Shown here one piece after another: positions 1-5,851 of a stretch of DNA of 8,520 bases. The DNA is from Acidimicrobiaceae bacterium. Its GTDB lineage: Bacteria > Actinomycetota > Acidimicrobiia > Acidimicrobiales > Palsa-688. The DNA is taken from contig DAHWQF010000093.1 of assembly GCA_027334785.1 (NCBI GenBank), positions 1,290 through 9,809 of the forward strand, written 5' to 3'. The notes beneath the pieces were generated by a model. The model was not told where the DNA came from. It was given only the letters and a program-made list of their open reading frames with translations, and made no database searches. The translations under genes and the position numbers were made by a program. Each line of letters starts with the position of its first letter. The first letter of the stretch is position 1.

Positions 1-544
1 ACATGCGCTGGTCGTGGAAAGCTTGGCGCAGCCGGTCCCAGGCGTCTTTCGGCAAGTCGTTGACGTGTTGGGCACCGGCCTCTTCCAGGGCGGGCAGCTC
101 CACTCGTTTGGCGAGGATGGCCCAGTACGCGACGAGATTGGCGTCTATGCCGGAGTGGGGCTGAGCGTAGGCATGGTCGGCGCCGAAGAGCGCTTTGGCG
201 TGTTCTGCCGCCAGGGTCTCGACACGGTCGACCATCTCGCAGCCGGCGTACATGCGGTGGCCCGGTACGCCCTCGGCGTACTTGTCCGAGAGCCAGTTGC
301 CCATGGCGAGCAGGACCGCGGGTGAGGCGTAGTTCTCCGAGGCAATCAGCTTGAGCTGCCGGCGCTGGTTGGCCAGCTCGCCCTTTATCGCCGCGGCGAC
401 GTCGGGCTCTACTGCCGCGATCACTTCCAGGGCACTGGAGTAGGCGGTGGCGACCGCCGCGGGGTTGTACCCGCTCGACAGGGCGGGGCCACTCGAAGTG
501 GCGGGCTCGCTGCTCGTGGCTGGGGTCGTGGTGGCCTGTGTCAT
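1..544 (-). CDS. glyA: Serine hydroxymethyltransferase, long form (N-terminal 181 residues; cut by window edge)
   Basis: PLP enzyme that converts serine plus tetrahydrofolate to glycine plus 5,10-methylene-THF in the cytoplasm. The translated minus strand shows the family blocks in order: LIASENYASP at residues 66-75, KYAEGVPGHRMYAGCE at 88-103 and FGADHAYAQPHSGIDANL at 120-137. The Glu and Tyr of SENY and the Tyr of KYAEG match residues used for substrate and cofactor binding in known SHMTs. The PLP lysine lies beyond the window. After SGIDANL comes an extra segment (WAILAKRVELPALEEAG and on) absent from the roughly 420-residue E. coli type; it resembles the longer chlamydial-type GlyA (recalled, not searched). 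The first 60 or so residues are a low-complexity extension containing a hexapeptide repeat. The ATG at 542-544 has an AGGAGG 5 nt upstream, which fixes the start. It is divergent from def-fmt, which consumes the one-carbon units it makes. Confidence 0.95.
   Translation of the reverse strand, partial: MTQATTTPATSSEPATSSGPALSSGYNPAAVATAYSSALEVIAAVEPDVAAAIKGELANQRRQLKLIASENYASPAVLLAMGNWLSDKYAEGVPGHRMYAGCEMVDRVETLAAEHAKALFGADHAYAQPHSGIDANLVAYWAILAKRVELPALEEAGAQHVNDLPKDAWDRLRQAFHDQRM
470..523 (-). repeat. Three 18-bp units coding PATSSE / PATSSG / PALSSG in GlyA
   Basis: Three consecutive in-frame 18-bp units encode residues 8-25 of GlyA as PATSSE, PATSSG and PALSSG. Codon choice differs between the units, so the repeat is clearer in protein than in DNA and is not a recent duplication. 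It lies before the first conserved SHMT block and probably forms a disordered tail. Confidence 0.7.
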
Positions 545-549
545 GGCGT

Positions 550-555
550 CCTCCT
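550..555 (-). promoter_or_regulatory. Shine-Dalgarno site of glyA
   Basis: A perfect AGGAGG on the minus strand, 5 nt before the ATG at 542-544. It is the strongest ribosome-binding site in the window and decides the glyA start. The genes of the def operon on the other strand lack anything comparable. Confidence 0.85.
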
Positions 556-681
556 GTGGGGGTCGATCTGGTCAGAACGCCCAGGCGCACGGCTCGGCCG
601 GCCTAACCACACGCCGGCGGGCCGGTCCCTCGTGGTGCTCCACGCAAAGCGCCAGTAACGGCCCGAAGCCGATGCTAGCCG

Positions 682-748
682 CGAGGGTGGGCTCCGGGAC
701 CGACAACGCGGGTGGGCTACGACCGACAACGAGGGTGGGTTCTGCGAC
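682..748. repeat. Imperfect tandem repeat, about 3 units, in the glyA-def intergenic region
   Basis: Three successive units of about 19-25 bp share GGGTGGG(C/T)T followed by GAC; the second and third also begin with CGACAAC (701-723 and 724-748, with a diverged first unit at 682-700). No ORF here is credible. The repeat lies in the upstream region of both divergent genes, so it could be regulatory or simply slippage-prone DNA. Confidence 0.6.
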
Positions 749-753
749 CCATT

Positions 754-771
754 ACTAGCCGGTCGGTTAGT
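754..771. promoter_or_regulatory. Operator-like 18-bp palindrome
   Basis: ACTAGCCG-GT-CGGTTAGT is an inverted repeat with 7 of 8 arm positions complementary. Its size and CCGGTCGG core resemble operators of TetR-family repressors. The right arm overlaps a direct repeat, GGTTAGTCC at 765-773 and again at 776-784, which adds a further half-site 11 bp on. It lies about 60 bp upstream of the predicted def -10 and far upstream of glyA. Binding is inferred from symmetry only, and no regulator gene is in the window. Confidence 0.35.
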
Positions 772-833
772 CCATGGTTAGTCCGGCAATTGGCCGGCCA
801 AAGGCGGCTAAAGGGGTGCTGGGCCCCGCCGCC

Positions 834-839
834 TAAGAT
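834..839 (+). promoter_or_regulatory. Predicted -10 element of the def operon (leaderless)
   Basis: TAAGAT fits the actinobacterial TAnnnT -10 pattern and ends 8 nt before the def GTG, so transcription would begin at or within a base or two of the start codon. This agrees with the lack of a Shine-Dalgarno site before def. No good -35 is visible. The stretch CCTAAG-T-GG-GGC before GTG recurs almost unchanged at 7495-7513 ahead of the third ASST copy. Confidence 0.5.
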
Positions 840-847
840 GGTGGCCA

Positions 848-1372
848 GTGGCCTCGTACAGGATCCGGACCTTTGGCGACCCCGTTCTCAGGCGCCGTGC
901 AGACGAAGTGACAGACATCGACGGGCGCGTAGCCAAGCTGGCGCAGGAGATGCACGCCGCCATGAAGGAGGCCAACGGCGTCGGGTTGGCCGCGCCCCAG
1001 ATCGGCGTCTCCAAGCGGCTGTTCGTCTATGAGATCGGCGATAGCGGCCCGCGGACCGTCATCAACCCTGTCATCGAGGACGCCGAGGGCGAATGGGAGC
1101 ACGAGGAAGGTTGCCTGTCGGTCCCGGGGCTCTGGTTCCACATCACCCGGGCCAAGCGAGTGCGAGTGCGTGGTTATGACCTCGACGGCAAGGAAGTCTC
1201 CTACGAGGGCGAGGACATGGAGGCCAAGCTCTACCAGCACGAGGTGGACCACCTAGACGGCCGCCTCTTGTTAGAGAGGCTCGACCAGGACCAGCGCAGG
1301 GAGGCCATGCGCGAGCTGCGCCGGCGGGCCCAGGGCGAACACGCCGGCCAGGCCAGCGCGGCTGGCAGGTAG
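848..1372 (+). CDS. def: Peptide deformylase
   Basis: Metalloenzyme that removes the N-formyl group from nascent proteins at the ribosome exit. All three signature motifs are present: GVGLAAPQIG at residues 44-53, EEGCLSVPG at 86-94 with the metal ligand Cys89, and QHEVDHLDG at 130-138 with ligands His131 and His135 and catalytic Glu132. The length of 174 residues is normal; the tail after about residue 150 is charged and Arg-rich. The start is GTG at 848, giving MASYRIRTFGDPVLR, the usual beginning of the family; the nearby ATG at 838 and GTG at 841 are out of frame. There is no Shine-Dalgarno site and a TAAGAT -10 lies 8 nt upstream, so a leaderless message is likely. First gene of def-fmt-rsmB; fmt starts 9 nt after its stop. 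Confidence 0.96.
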   Translation: MASYRIRTFGDPVLRRRADEVTDIDGRVAKLAQEMHAAMKEANGVGLAAPQIGVSKRLFVYEIGDSGPRTVINPVIEDAEGEWEHEEGCLSVPGLWFHITRAKRVRVRGYDLDGKEVSYEGEDMEAKLYQHEVDHLDGRLLLERLDQDQRREAMRELRRRAQGEHAGQASAAGR

Positions 1373-1381
1373 CCCACGGGT

Positions 1382-2320
1382 TTGCGGCTAGCGTTTCTCG
1401 GCACCCCTGAGGTTGCTGCGCGCACGCTGAGGGCGCTCTACGACGCCGGCCATGACGTTCGGGTGGTGGTGACGAGGCGGGATGCACGGCGTGGGCGGGG
1501 GAGTGAGCTCCTGCCTAGCCCCGTGAAGACGGTGGCCAATGAGCTCGGGTTGCCCGTGGCCCACACCACGGACGCGGTCATCGGTTCGGGGGCGGAGCTC
1601 GGCGTGGTGGTGGCTTACGGAAGGATCATCAGGGCCAACGTCTTGGCCGAGCTGCCCATGGTCAACGTCCATTTCTCGCTCCTGCCTCGCTGGCGGGGTG
1701 CCGCGCCGGTCGAGCGTGCCATCCTGGCTGGGGATGCCGAAACCGGTGTCTGCCTGATGAAGCTCGACGAGGGCCTCGACACCGGACCGGTTTTCGCCCA
1801 CCGGTCGGTCGAGATCGGGCCCGAGGAGACCGCCGGCGAGCTGCGCTCCCGACTGGCTGAACTTGGGACGGAGATGCTCTTGGAGGTGCTCGCGGAGGGC
1901 CTGCCCGAGCCGGTGCCTCAGGCTGGTGAGGCGACGTACGCGGCCAAACTCGACCCCGCCGAGCTCCACCTGGACTTCACCCTGCCGGCGGAGGCGTGCC
2001 TCAGGGTCGTACGGGTGGGCAGGGCGTGGACCACCTGGCGGGGCCGGAGGCTGATCGTCCACCGGGCTCGCCTGGTTCGGGCCGGCGCTGACCTCGTGGC
2101 TGCCGAGGGCACGCCTGCTGATCGCGTGCCCGGCGATAACCTGCCTGCTCAGCGGGTGCCGGGAGAACTCGCTCCTGGGGAACTTGCCGGCGACTTCGTC
2201 GGCACGGGTGGTGGGACGCTCCAGCTGCTTGTGGTGCAGCCTGAGGGTAAGGCGGCGATGCCGGCCGGCGAGTGGCCGCGGGGAGCGCGCGCCAAGCCGG
2301 GGGAGTGCCTGGGAGGGTGA
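1382..2320 (+). CDS. fmt: Methionyl-tRNA formyltransferase
   Basis: Transfers a formyl group from 10-formyl-THF to initiator Met-tRNA. The N-terminal Rossmann domain begins with the typical LAFLGTPEVA. The catalytic block is NVHFSLLPRWRGAAP with Asn95 and His97, followed by the loop LDEGLDTGP with Asp133; these correspond in spacing to Asn108, His110 and Asp146 of E. coli Fmt. The C-terminal OB-like domain ends with the family pattern VQPEGKAAMPAGEWPRGAR. At 312 residues the length is normal, but this domain carries an extra Pro/Gly-rich loop (residues about 244-271) built from a 10-residue duplication. The start is TTG at 1382, supported by the conserved first residues; no ribosome-binding site is evident, so translation probably depends on coupling to def 9 nt upstream. 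Its TGA overlaps the rsmB start as GTGA. Confidence 0.95.
   Translation: MRLAFLGTPEVAARTLRALYDAGHDVRVVVTRRDARRGRGSELLPSPVKTVANELGLPVAHTTDAVIGSGAELGVVVAYGRIIRANVLAELPMVNVHFSLLPRWRGAAPVERAILAGDAETGVCLMKLDEGLDTGPVFAHRSVEIGPEETAGELRSRLAELGTEMLLEVLAEGLPEPVPQAGEATYAAKLDPAELHLDFTLPAEACLRVVRVGRAWTTWRGRRLIVHRARLVRAGADLVAAEGTPADRVPGDNLPAQRVPGELAPGELAGDFVGTGGGTLQLLVVQPEGKAAMPAGEWPRGARAKPGECLGG
2111..2170 (+). repeat. 30-bp tandem duplication in the C-terminal domain of fmt
   Basis: Two adjacent 30-bp units (2111-2140 and 2141-2170) match at 20 of 30 positions and encode TPADRVPGDN and LPAQRVPGEL; a third partial unit, APGELAGD, follows. The repeat is in frame and lies in a region that is a variable surface loop in other Fmt proteins, so it should be tolerated. 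Confidence 0.65.
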
Positions 2321-3786
2321 AGAAGGCGGGCCGGCGGTGGGCCGGCGGGGACAAGCGCGACGGCGGGGACAAGCGCGACGGCGGGGACAAGCGCGGCGGT
2401 GTGGACAAGCGCGGCGGTGGGGACAAGCGCCGCGGCTGGGCGCGATCAGATGACGGTGCCCCCAGGGTGGCGAGGAGAGCCACCAAGGCCGGTTCGCGCC
2501 TCTCGGTTGGCGGGCCGGAGACGCAAAAAAGGCCAAGCCGGCACGCCTTGACCGCCCGTGGTGTAGCCATCAGCGCACTCGTCGAGGTGGACCGTGGCGA
2601 GCGTGCGAACGAGGTCTTGCCGGCGCTGCTCGCGGCATCGACACTCGACCAACGGGACCGTTCATTTGCCACCGAACTTGTGTACGGCACGCTACGGATG
2701 CGGAGAGCCTGCGACTGGTTGGTGGACCGCTTTGCCCGCGGAGAGCTCGAGCCTAGCGTCCGGGCGGCCGCGCGTTTGGGCGCCTACCAGCTCGCCTTTA
2801 TGCGTGTGCCCACTTACGCCGCGGTGTCCGCCACCGTCGAAGAGTCCCCCCGACGCGCCCGAGGGCTGCTCAACGTGGTCCTGCGGCGTATAGGCGAGCT
2901 CGCCGACGCCGGCCCTGTGGCCTGGCCCGACCTCGGCACCGAGCTCAGCTACCCCGACTGGGTCATCGAGCGCCTCTCGGAGGACGTGGGGCGCGAACGT
3001 GCGCTGGCGGCCCTTGTGCAGATGAACAGCCCTGCCTCAGCCCAAGTACGCGATGACGGCTACATCCAGGACCCCGGGAGCCGGGCCGTCGGCGAGGTGG
3101 TGGCCGGCTGGTGGGACGACACGAGCGAGGCGCCCCGCCCGCAACACGAGAGGGGCGAGGGGGAACGAGCCCCGGATGAAGCGAGCCGTCTGGCGCAGGG
3201 CGGAACGACAGGCCACGGCCGGGGTGTACTGGTCGACCTGTGCGCCGCCCCGGGCGGTAAGGCGACGTTTCTTGCCCGCCACGCGCCCCTGGTCGTGGCT
3301 TGTGACATCTCACCACAGCGGGCCGACCGGGTCGCAGCCAACCTGGCGCGGTTGGGACTCGGCAATGTGGCCGTGGCGGTGGCAGACGGGAACCTGGCGC
3401 CGTTCCGCCCAGGGAGCTGCGGGGCGGTACTGGTGGACGCCCCCTGCAGCGGGCTCGGCGTGCTGCGGCGCCGGCCGGACGCCCGCTGGCGGGTGCGCCC
3501 CGAGGACGTCGGCCGGCTGGCTCGCCTCCAGCGCCGCCTTGTCGCTTCGGCTGCCAGCCTGGTCGCTCCAGGAGGCGTCCTCGCTTACAGCGTCTGCACC
3601 CTGACATGGGAGGAAACTGCCGGTGTGGGCGAATGGCTGGCGAGCGACACGGGGCTAGGCGCCGGCTGGGACGTGCTGCCGCCGCCGGGCTTGCCCTGGG
3701 AACCCCTGGGGAGGGGAGCGCTGCTCCTGCCTCAGAGCGCCGGTACCGACGGCATGTACCTCATCGGCCTACGCAGACCCGCCTAG
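2317..3786 (+). CDS. rsmB: 16S rRNA m5C methyltransferase (RsmB/Sun family), compact form with basic N-terminal tail
   Basis: SAM-dependent enzyme expected to methylate C967 (E. coli numbering) of 16S rRNA. With the GTG at 2317 it has 489 residues. Residues 1-73 are a basic tail with five DKR hexapeptides; about 75-195 form the NusB-like RNA-binding domain (ending GLLNVVLRRIGE); the Rossmann methyltransferase follows with DLCAAPGGK at 307-315, DISP at 330-333, DAPCSG with Cys377 and YSVCT with Cys427. The two cysteines are the expected catalytic pair. The stretch between the NusB domain and YIQD (249-252) is unusually short, while about 30 extra polar residues separate YIQD from DLCAAPGG. I chose GTG 2317 because it overlaps the fmt stop as GTGA; in-frame GTGs at 2272 and 2305 would add 15 or 4 residues. 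Last gene of the operon. Confidence 0.92.
   Translation: MKKAGRRWAGGDKRDGGDKRDGGDKRGGVDKRGGGDKRRGWARSDDGAPRVARRATKAGSRLSVGGPETQKRPSRHALTARGVAISALVEVDRGERANEVLPALLAASTLDQRDRSFATELVYGTLRMRRACDWLVDRFARGELEPSVRAAARLGAYQLAFMRVPTYAAVSATVEESPRRARGLLNVVLRRIGELADAGPVAWPDLGTELSYPDWVIERLSEDVGRERALAALVQMNSPASAQVRDDGYIQDPGSRAVGEVVAGWWDDTSEAPRPQHERGEGERAPDEASRLAQGGTTGHGRGVLVDLCAAPGGKATFLARHAPLVVACDISPQRADRVAANLARLGLGNVAVAVADGNLAPFRPGSCGAVLVDAPCSGLGVLRRRPDARWRVRPEDVGRLARLQRRLVASAASLVAPGGVLAYSVCTLTWEETAGVGEWLASDTGLGAGWDVLPPPGLPWEPLGRGALLLPQSAGTDGMYLIGLRRPA
2344..2433 (+). repeat. Five 18-bp tandem units coding (G-x-D-K-R-x)5 in RsmB
   Basis: Five head-to-tail 18-bp units run from 2344 to 2433. Units 1 and 2 are identical in DNA; units 3-5 differ by one or a few bases. 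They encode GGDKRD, GGDKRD, GGDKRG, GVDKRG and GGDKRR. The near-identity points to recent slippage expansion, and copy number may vary between strains. The product is a positively charged, flexible tail that could touch RNA. Confidence 0.9.
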
Positions 3787-4082
3787 ATGGTCAGTCCAGG
3801 GGATAGGGCCCCGGCCGGGCAGCACGCGGGCCGGCGACGGACGCGCAAAATACTGACCGACGTGTGCCGGCGAAGGCCACATCTGTCGGAAATCTGCGCG
3901 TTTTCGCGCCAGAAACTGTTTGATGTGCGGCTAACAACTTCACATCGGTGAGCTTTTTGTACAGCTTTGGCCGCCCAAGAGGCGCCAGCCTGCTCGCGCC
4001 AGGGAGAAGGGCTGCATGACCAGAGCCGGGACCGTCTCGCATTCGGGCGAAGGTTGCCCGCGGGGGTGCCGCCGGTACTGGC
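3787..4082. other. Gene-free gap between convergent rsmB and ASST1
   Basis: This 296-bp stretch has no ORF with coding character. The middle part, about 3840-3970, is visibly richer in A and T than its surroundings. A small hairpin (GCGCG-TTTT-CGCGC at 3896-3909) and a weaker GATGTG...CACATC pair are present, but neither is followed by a T run on either strand, so no classical terminator can be called for the two genes that end here. Confidence 0.6.
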
Positions 4083-5666
4083 TCAGGCCTTCACGGTCGC
4101 TGAGCGCCCGATCTGGTGACCGCCGGCGTCGAGTGCCGCGACGGCGACGTAAGACGGTCGGTTCGGGACGCTTATCTGGGTCTCGAAGCCGGCCTTGGGC
4201 GCGATGCCGAGAGCCGGCAAATGAGTGCTGTCAGCACCCCCGAGCACCACCCAGCGGGCCACGGCGGTGGCGCCGTTCCAGCTGACCCACACGGTTGTCG
4301 CGCTGGCCGCCGGAGCGACGGCGACGGCAGGTGGTTCGGTTGGGAAACCGGCCCAAGCGGATCGGAAGGCCCGGTACGCGAGGGTGGTGTTGCCAGCCAG
4401 GCGACCGTTTAGGAGGGCTTGGCCCGAGGGGCCGAACTCGCTGAAGGACGCCCAGTTGCCCCAGCCCATGAAGGCGTGGCCGTTTGGGAGCAACTGCACA
4501 TTGCCGAGTGCCTTAGCCACGAGGGCGCCCCCCGGGTGCAGGTACTGGCGTACCAGCTGCACGGTCTTTTTGGCGTAATCGGGCCTGAGCACGAGCCCCC
4601 TCGACTGGCTTTGGGTGATCACGTTGCCGGCGCCGTTGTCGAAAACCGTAATGATGCCGCCGGGTTGCGCCAAGGTGTCGTGCTGCCAGGCATAAGCTGC
4701 ACCTGGAGCGAAAGAAAAGTCGCTGCGCTTGCCCCCCATTCGCCAGATTATCTGGCCAGTGGCGCGGCTCACCTTGTAGATGGTCCAGGTATTGCGAGAA
4801 GAGATGAGGAGGTCGCCGTCGCCGTCCAGCGAAATGCAGTTGATGTGGAAATAATCCCAGGGTTCCTTGCCGTACTGCGCCGGCGTCGAATACGACTCGG
4901 CCAGGCTCACGTGCTGGTCGCTCCGCCACTGGAACAGCACCTTGCCTGTCGCCACGTCGACCTCTTGGGCCACGCCGTAGTAGTAGGCGCCGATGGCAGT
5001 CCCTCCGTAGGGCCTCAAGTCCCCGTGGCCGAGCCCGAAGGCCGTGAAGTAAGCGGTCCCCTGGGGCGTGAGGAAGAACTCGTGGAGGTCGCCGACATAG
5101 CCGTTGCCGGCCTCGACTGTCATCACGGTCGAGTACGAGGAATCGGTGATCACGTAATGGCCTTCACCGTGCTCGTTGACCACCGCTCCCTCGAACCAGG
5201 TGAGCACCGGCTTGCCCCGGTACCGGCTGGCTTGAAGGTTCATCGCCCGTTTGGCGGGGTCGGCGTTGGCCGAGATGGGGTTGAACCACACCAGTTGGCC
5301 GCTGCTGTCCAGGATGATCGGGCCCTGGCCGCCCGGCCCACCGTGGGTGTCCATCAAGATGAGCCCGCTGGCCTGGCCGGGCTGGTCGACGGAGAGCGTG
5401 GGAGCGGCGAACGCGAGGTCCGGGCGGGTGCGGAAGCGCACGACCTCGCCGAGGGAGGTGGTCGCGGTAGGAGAATTGGCCTTGCTCGGGAGGGTGCGCA
5501 CACCACTCAGGCTCGGGAGCGGCGGCAAGCTGGAGCGGTTGCCCCCGACGACAGGGTGTACCGAGCGGGCCGCCGCTAGAAGCCCGGCTGCACCAACCGC
5601 CCCGCCGGCGAGGCGCAGCACTTGGCGGCGGGAAAGGACGTCGCCGCCGTCTTGGGGCGCGCTCAC
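4083..5666 (-). CDS. Tat-exported arylsulfotransferase (ASST) family protein, copy 1
   Basis: Predicted secreted beta-propeller enzyme of the ASST family, which moves sulfate between phenolic compounds through a sulfo-histidine; the actual substrate is unknown. The 527-residue product starts with a Tat signal (SRRQVLRLAGG at residues 12-22, hydrophobic stretch to about 33). The propeller follows with GDLHEF (His195), WDYFHINC (His274, Asn276), LLISSRNTW (Arg291) and WQHD (His329); their order and the His-x-Asn pair match the four active-site positions of E. coli ASST (His252, His356/Asn358, Arg374, His436), an alignment made by eye. The C-terminal part has the VSWNGAT-VARW pattern of a beta-sandwich often attached in this family. 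The start is GTG at 5664-5666, the only one in frame before the signal; its GTGA overlaps the stop of a 20-codon leader ORF. Divergent from copy 2. Confidence 0.9.
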   Translation of the reverse strand: MSAPQDGGDVLSRRQVLRLAGGAVGAAGLLAAARSVHPVVGGNRSSLPPLPSLSGVRTLPSKANSPTATTSLGEVVRFRTRPDLAFAAPTLSVDQPGQASGLILMDTHGGPGGQGPIILDSSGQLVWFNPISANADPAKRAMNLQASRYRGKPVLTWFEGAVVNEHGEGHYVITDSSYSTVMTVEAGNGYVGDLHEFFLTPQGTAYFTAFGLGHGDLRPYGGTAIGAYYYGVAQEVDVATGKVLFQWRSDQHVSLAESYSTPAQYGKEPWDYFHINCISLDGDGDLLISSRNTWTIYKVSRATGQIIWRMGGKRSDFSFAPGAAYAWQHDTLAQPGGIITVFDNGAGNVITQSQSRGLVLRPDYAKKTVQLVRQYLHPGGALVAKALGNVQLLPNGHAFMGWGNWASFSEFGPSGQALLNGRLAGNTTLAYRAFRSAWAGFPTEPPAVAVAPAASATTVWVSWNGATAVARWVVLGGADSTHLPALGIAPKAGFETQISVPNRPSYVAVAALDAGGHQIGRSATVKA

Positions 5667-5725
5667 AAGCGCCTGTCGCTCGAAGTTGGGTGCGGGAGAA
5701 ACGTGAACTGCTTCCGAGAGTTCAT
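5663..5725 (-). CDS. Putative 20-codon leader ORF coupled to ASST1
   Basis: An ATG at 5723-5725 opens a 20-codon frame whose TGA (5663-5665) overlaps the GTG start of ASST1 as GTGA. The ATG lies exactly 8 nt after a minus-strand TAAGCT, so it could be the first codon of a leaderless transcript. The peptide is basic near its start (NSRKQF) and ends SSDRRL. ASST1 itself has no convincing ribosome-binding site, so re-initiation after this ORF is a plausible way to translate it. The frame is also the tail of a long antisense ORF, so chance is possible. No homologue is known to me. Confidence 0.4.
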   Translation of the reverse strand: MNSRKQFTFLPHPTSSDRRL

Positions 5726-5731
5726 ATGACC

Positions 5732-5739
5732 TAAGCTTA
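5732..5739. promoter_or_regulatory. Palindromic -10 element, putative bidirectional promoter of ASST1 and ASST2
   Basis: TAAGCTTA reads TAAGCT on both strands, so one 8-bp element can serve as a TAnnnT -10 in both directions. On the minus strand it is preceded by TTGCTC (5758-5763) with an 18-nt spacer and followed 8 nt later by the leader ATG of ASST1. On the plus strand CTGCTT (5708-5713) has the same 18-nt spacer and a GTG follows after 9 nt. Symmetric -10 elements that fire in both directions are known in bacteria; use of this one is inferred. Confidence 0.45.
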
Positions 5740-5746
5740 CTGGTGG

Positions 5747-5797
5747 GTGGAAACTGAGAGCAAGCACGTGGAGGCCGCGGCTAGCGCCGGCGAGTAG
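5747..5797 (+). CDS. Putative 16-codon upstream ORF of ASST2
   Basis: GTG at 5747, 9 nt after the plus-strand TAAGCT, opens a 16-codon frame ending in TAG at 5795-5797. It is in the same frame as ASST2, and no other stop lies between that TAG and the ASST2 ATG at 5852. It may be a leader peptide, or the remnant of an N-terminal extension like that of copy 3, cut off by a nonsense codon. Coding evidence is only positional. The TAG also forms part of TAGGGT (5795-5800), a possible second -10 that would give a leader of roughly 45 nt. Confidence 0.3.
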   Translation: METESKHVEAAASAGE

Positions 5798-5851
5798 GGT
5801 GCAAGTGGCGGCGCGGGCCAGGCACGGGGCGGGCACGAGGGCCGGGAGCCC

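Noticed and set aside
556..750. Glycine or folate riboswitch upstream of glyA
   Set aside because: The leader holds repeats, but I could not recognise the conserved core of any known aptamer class.
447..758. Plus-strand ORF between glyA and def
   Set aside because: It overlaps the 5' end of glyA and the repeat region, with no ribosome-binding site and no coding character.
1388..2536. 382-codon minus-strand frame across fmt and rsmB
   Set aside because: Antisense to two conserved genes; its repetitive Cys-Pro-Arg segment is just the reverse reading of the DKR repeat.
3896..3909. Hairpin GCGCG-TTTT-CGCGC as a terminator
   Set aside because: Only a 5-bp stem and no T run on either side, so intrinsic termination is not supported.
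4016..4285. 89-codon plus-strand ORF preceded by a GGAG-like site
   Set aside because: Extremely Arg-rich product, overlaps the 3' end of ASST1 by about 200 bp and reads like an antisense shadow.
4419..5579. 386-codon open frame antisense to ASST1
   Set aside because: Mirror frame of a well-supported gene, with no start signal of its own and no known motif.
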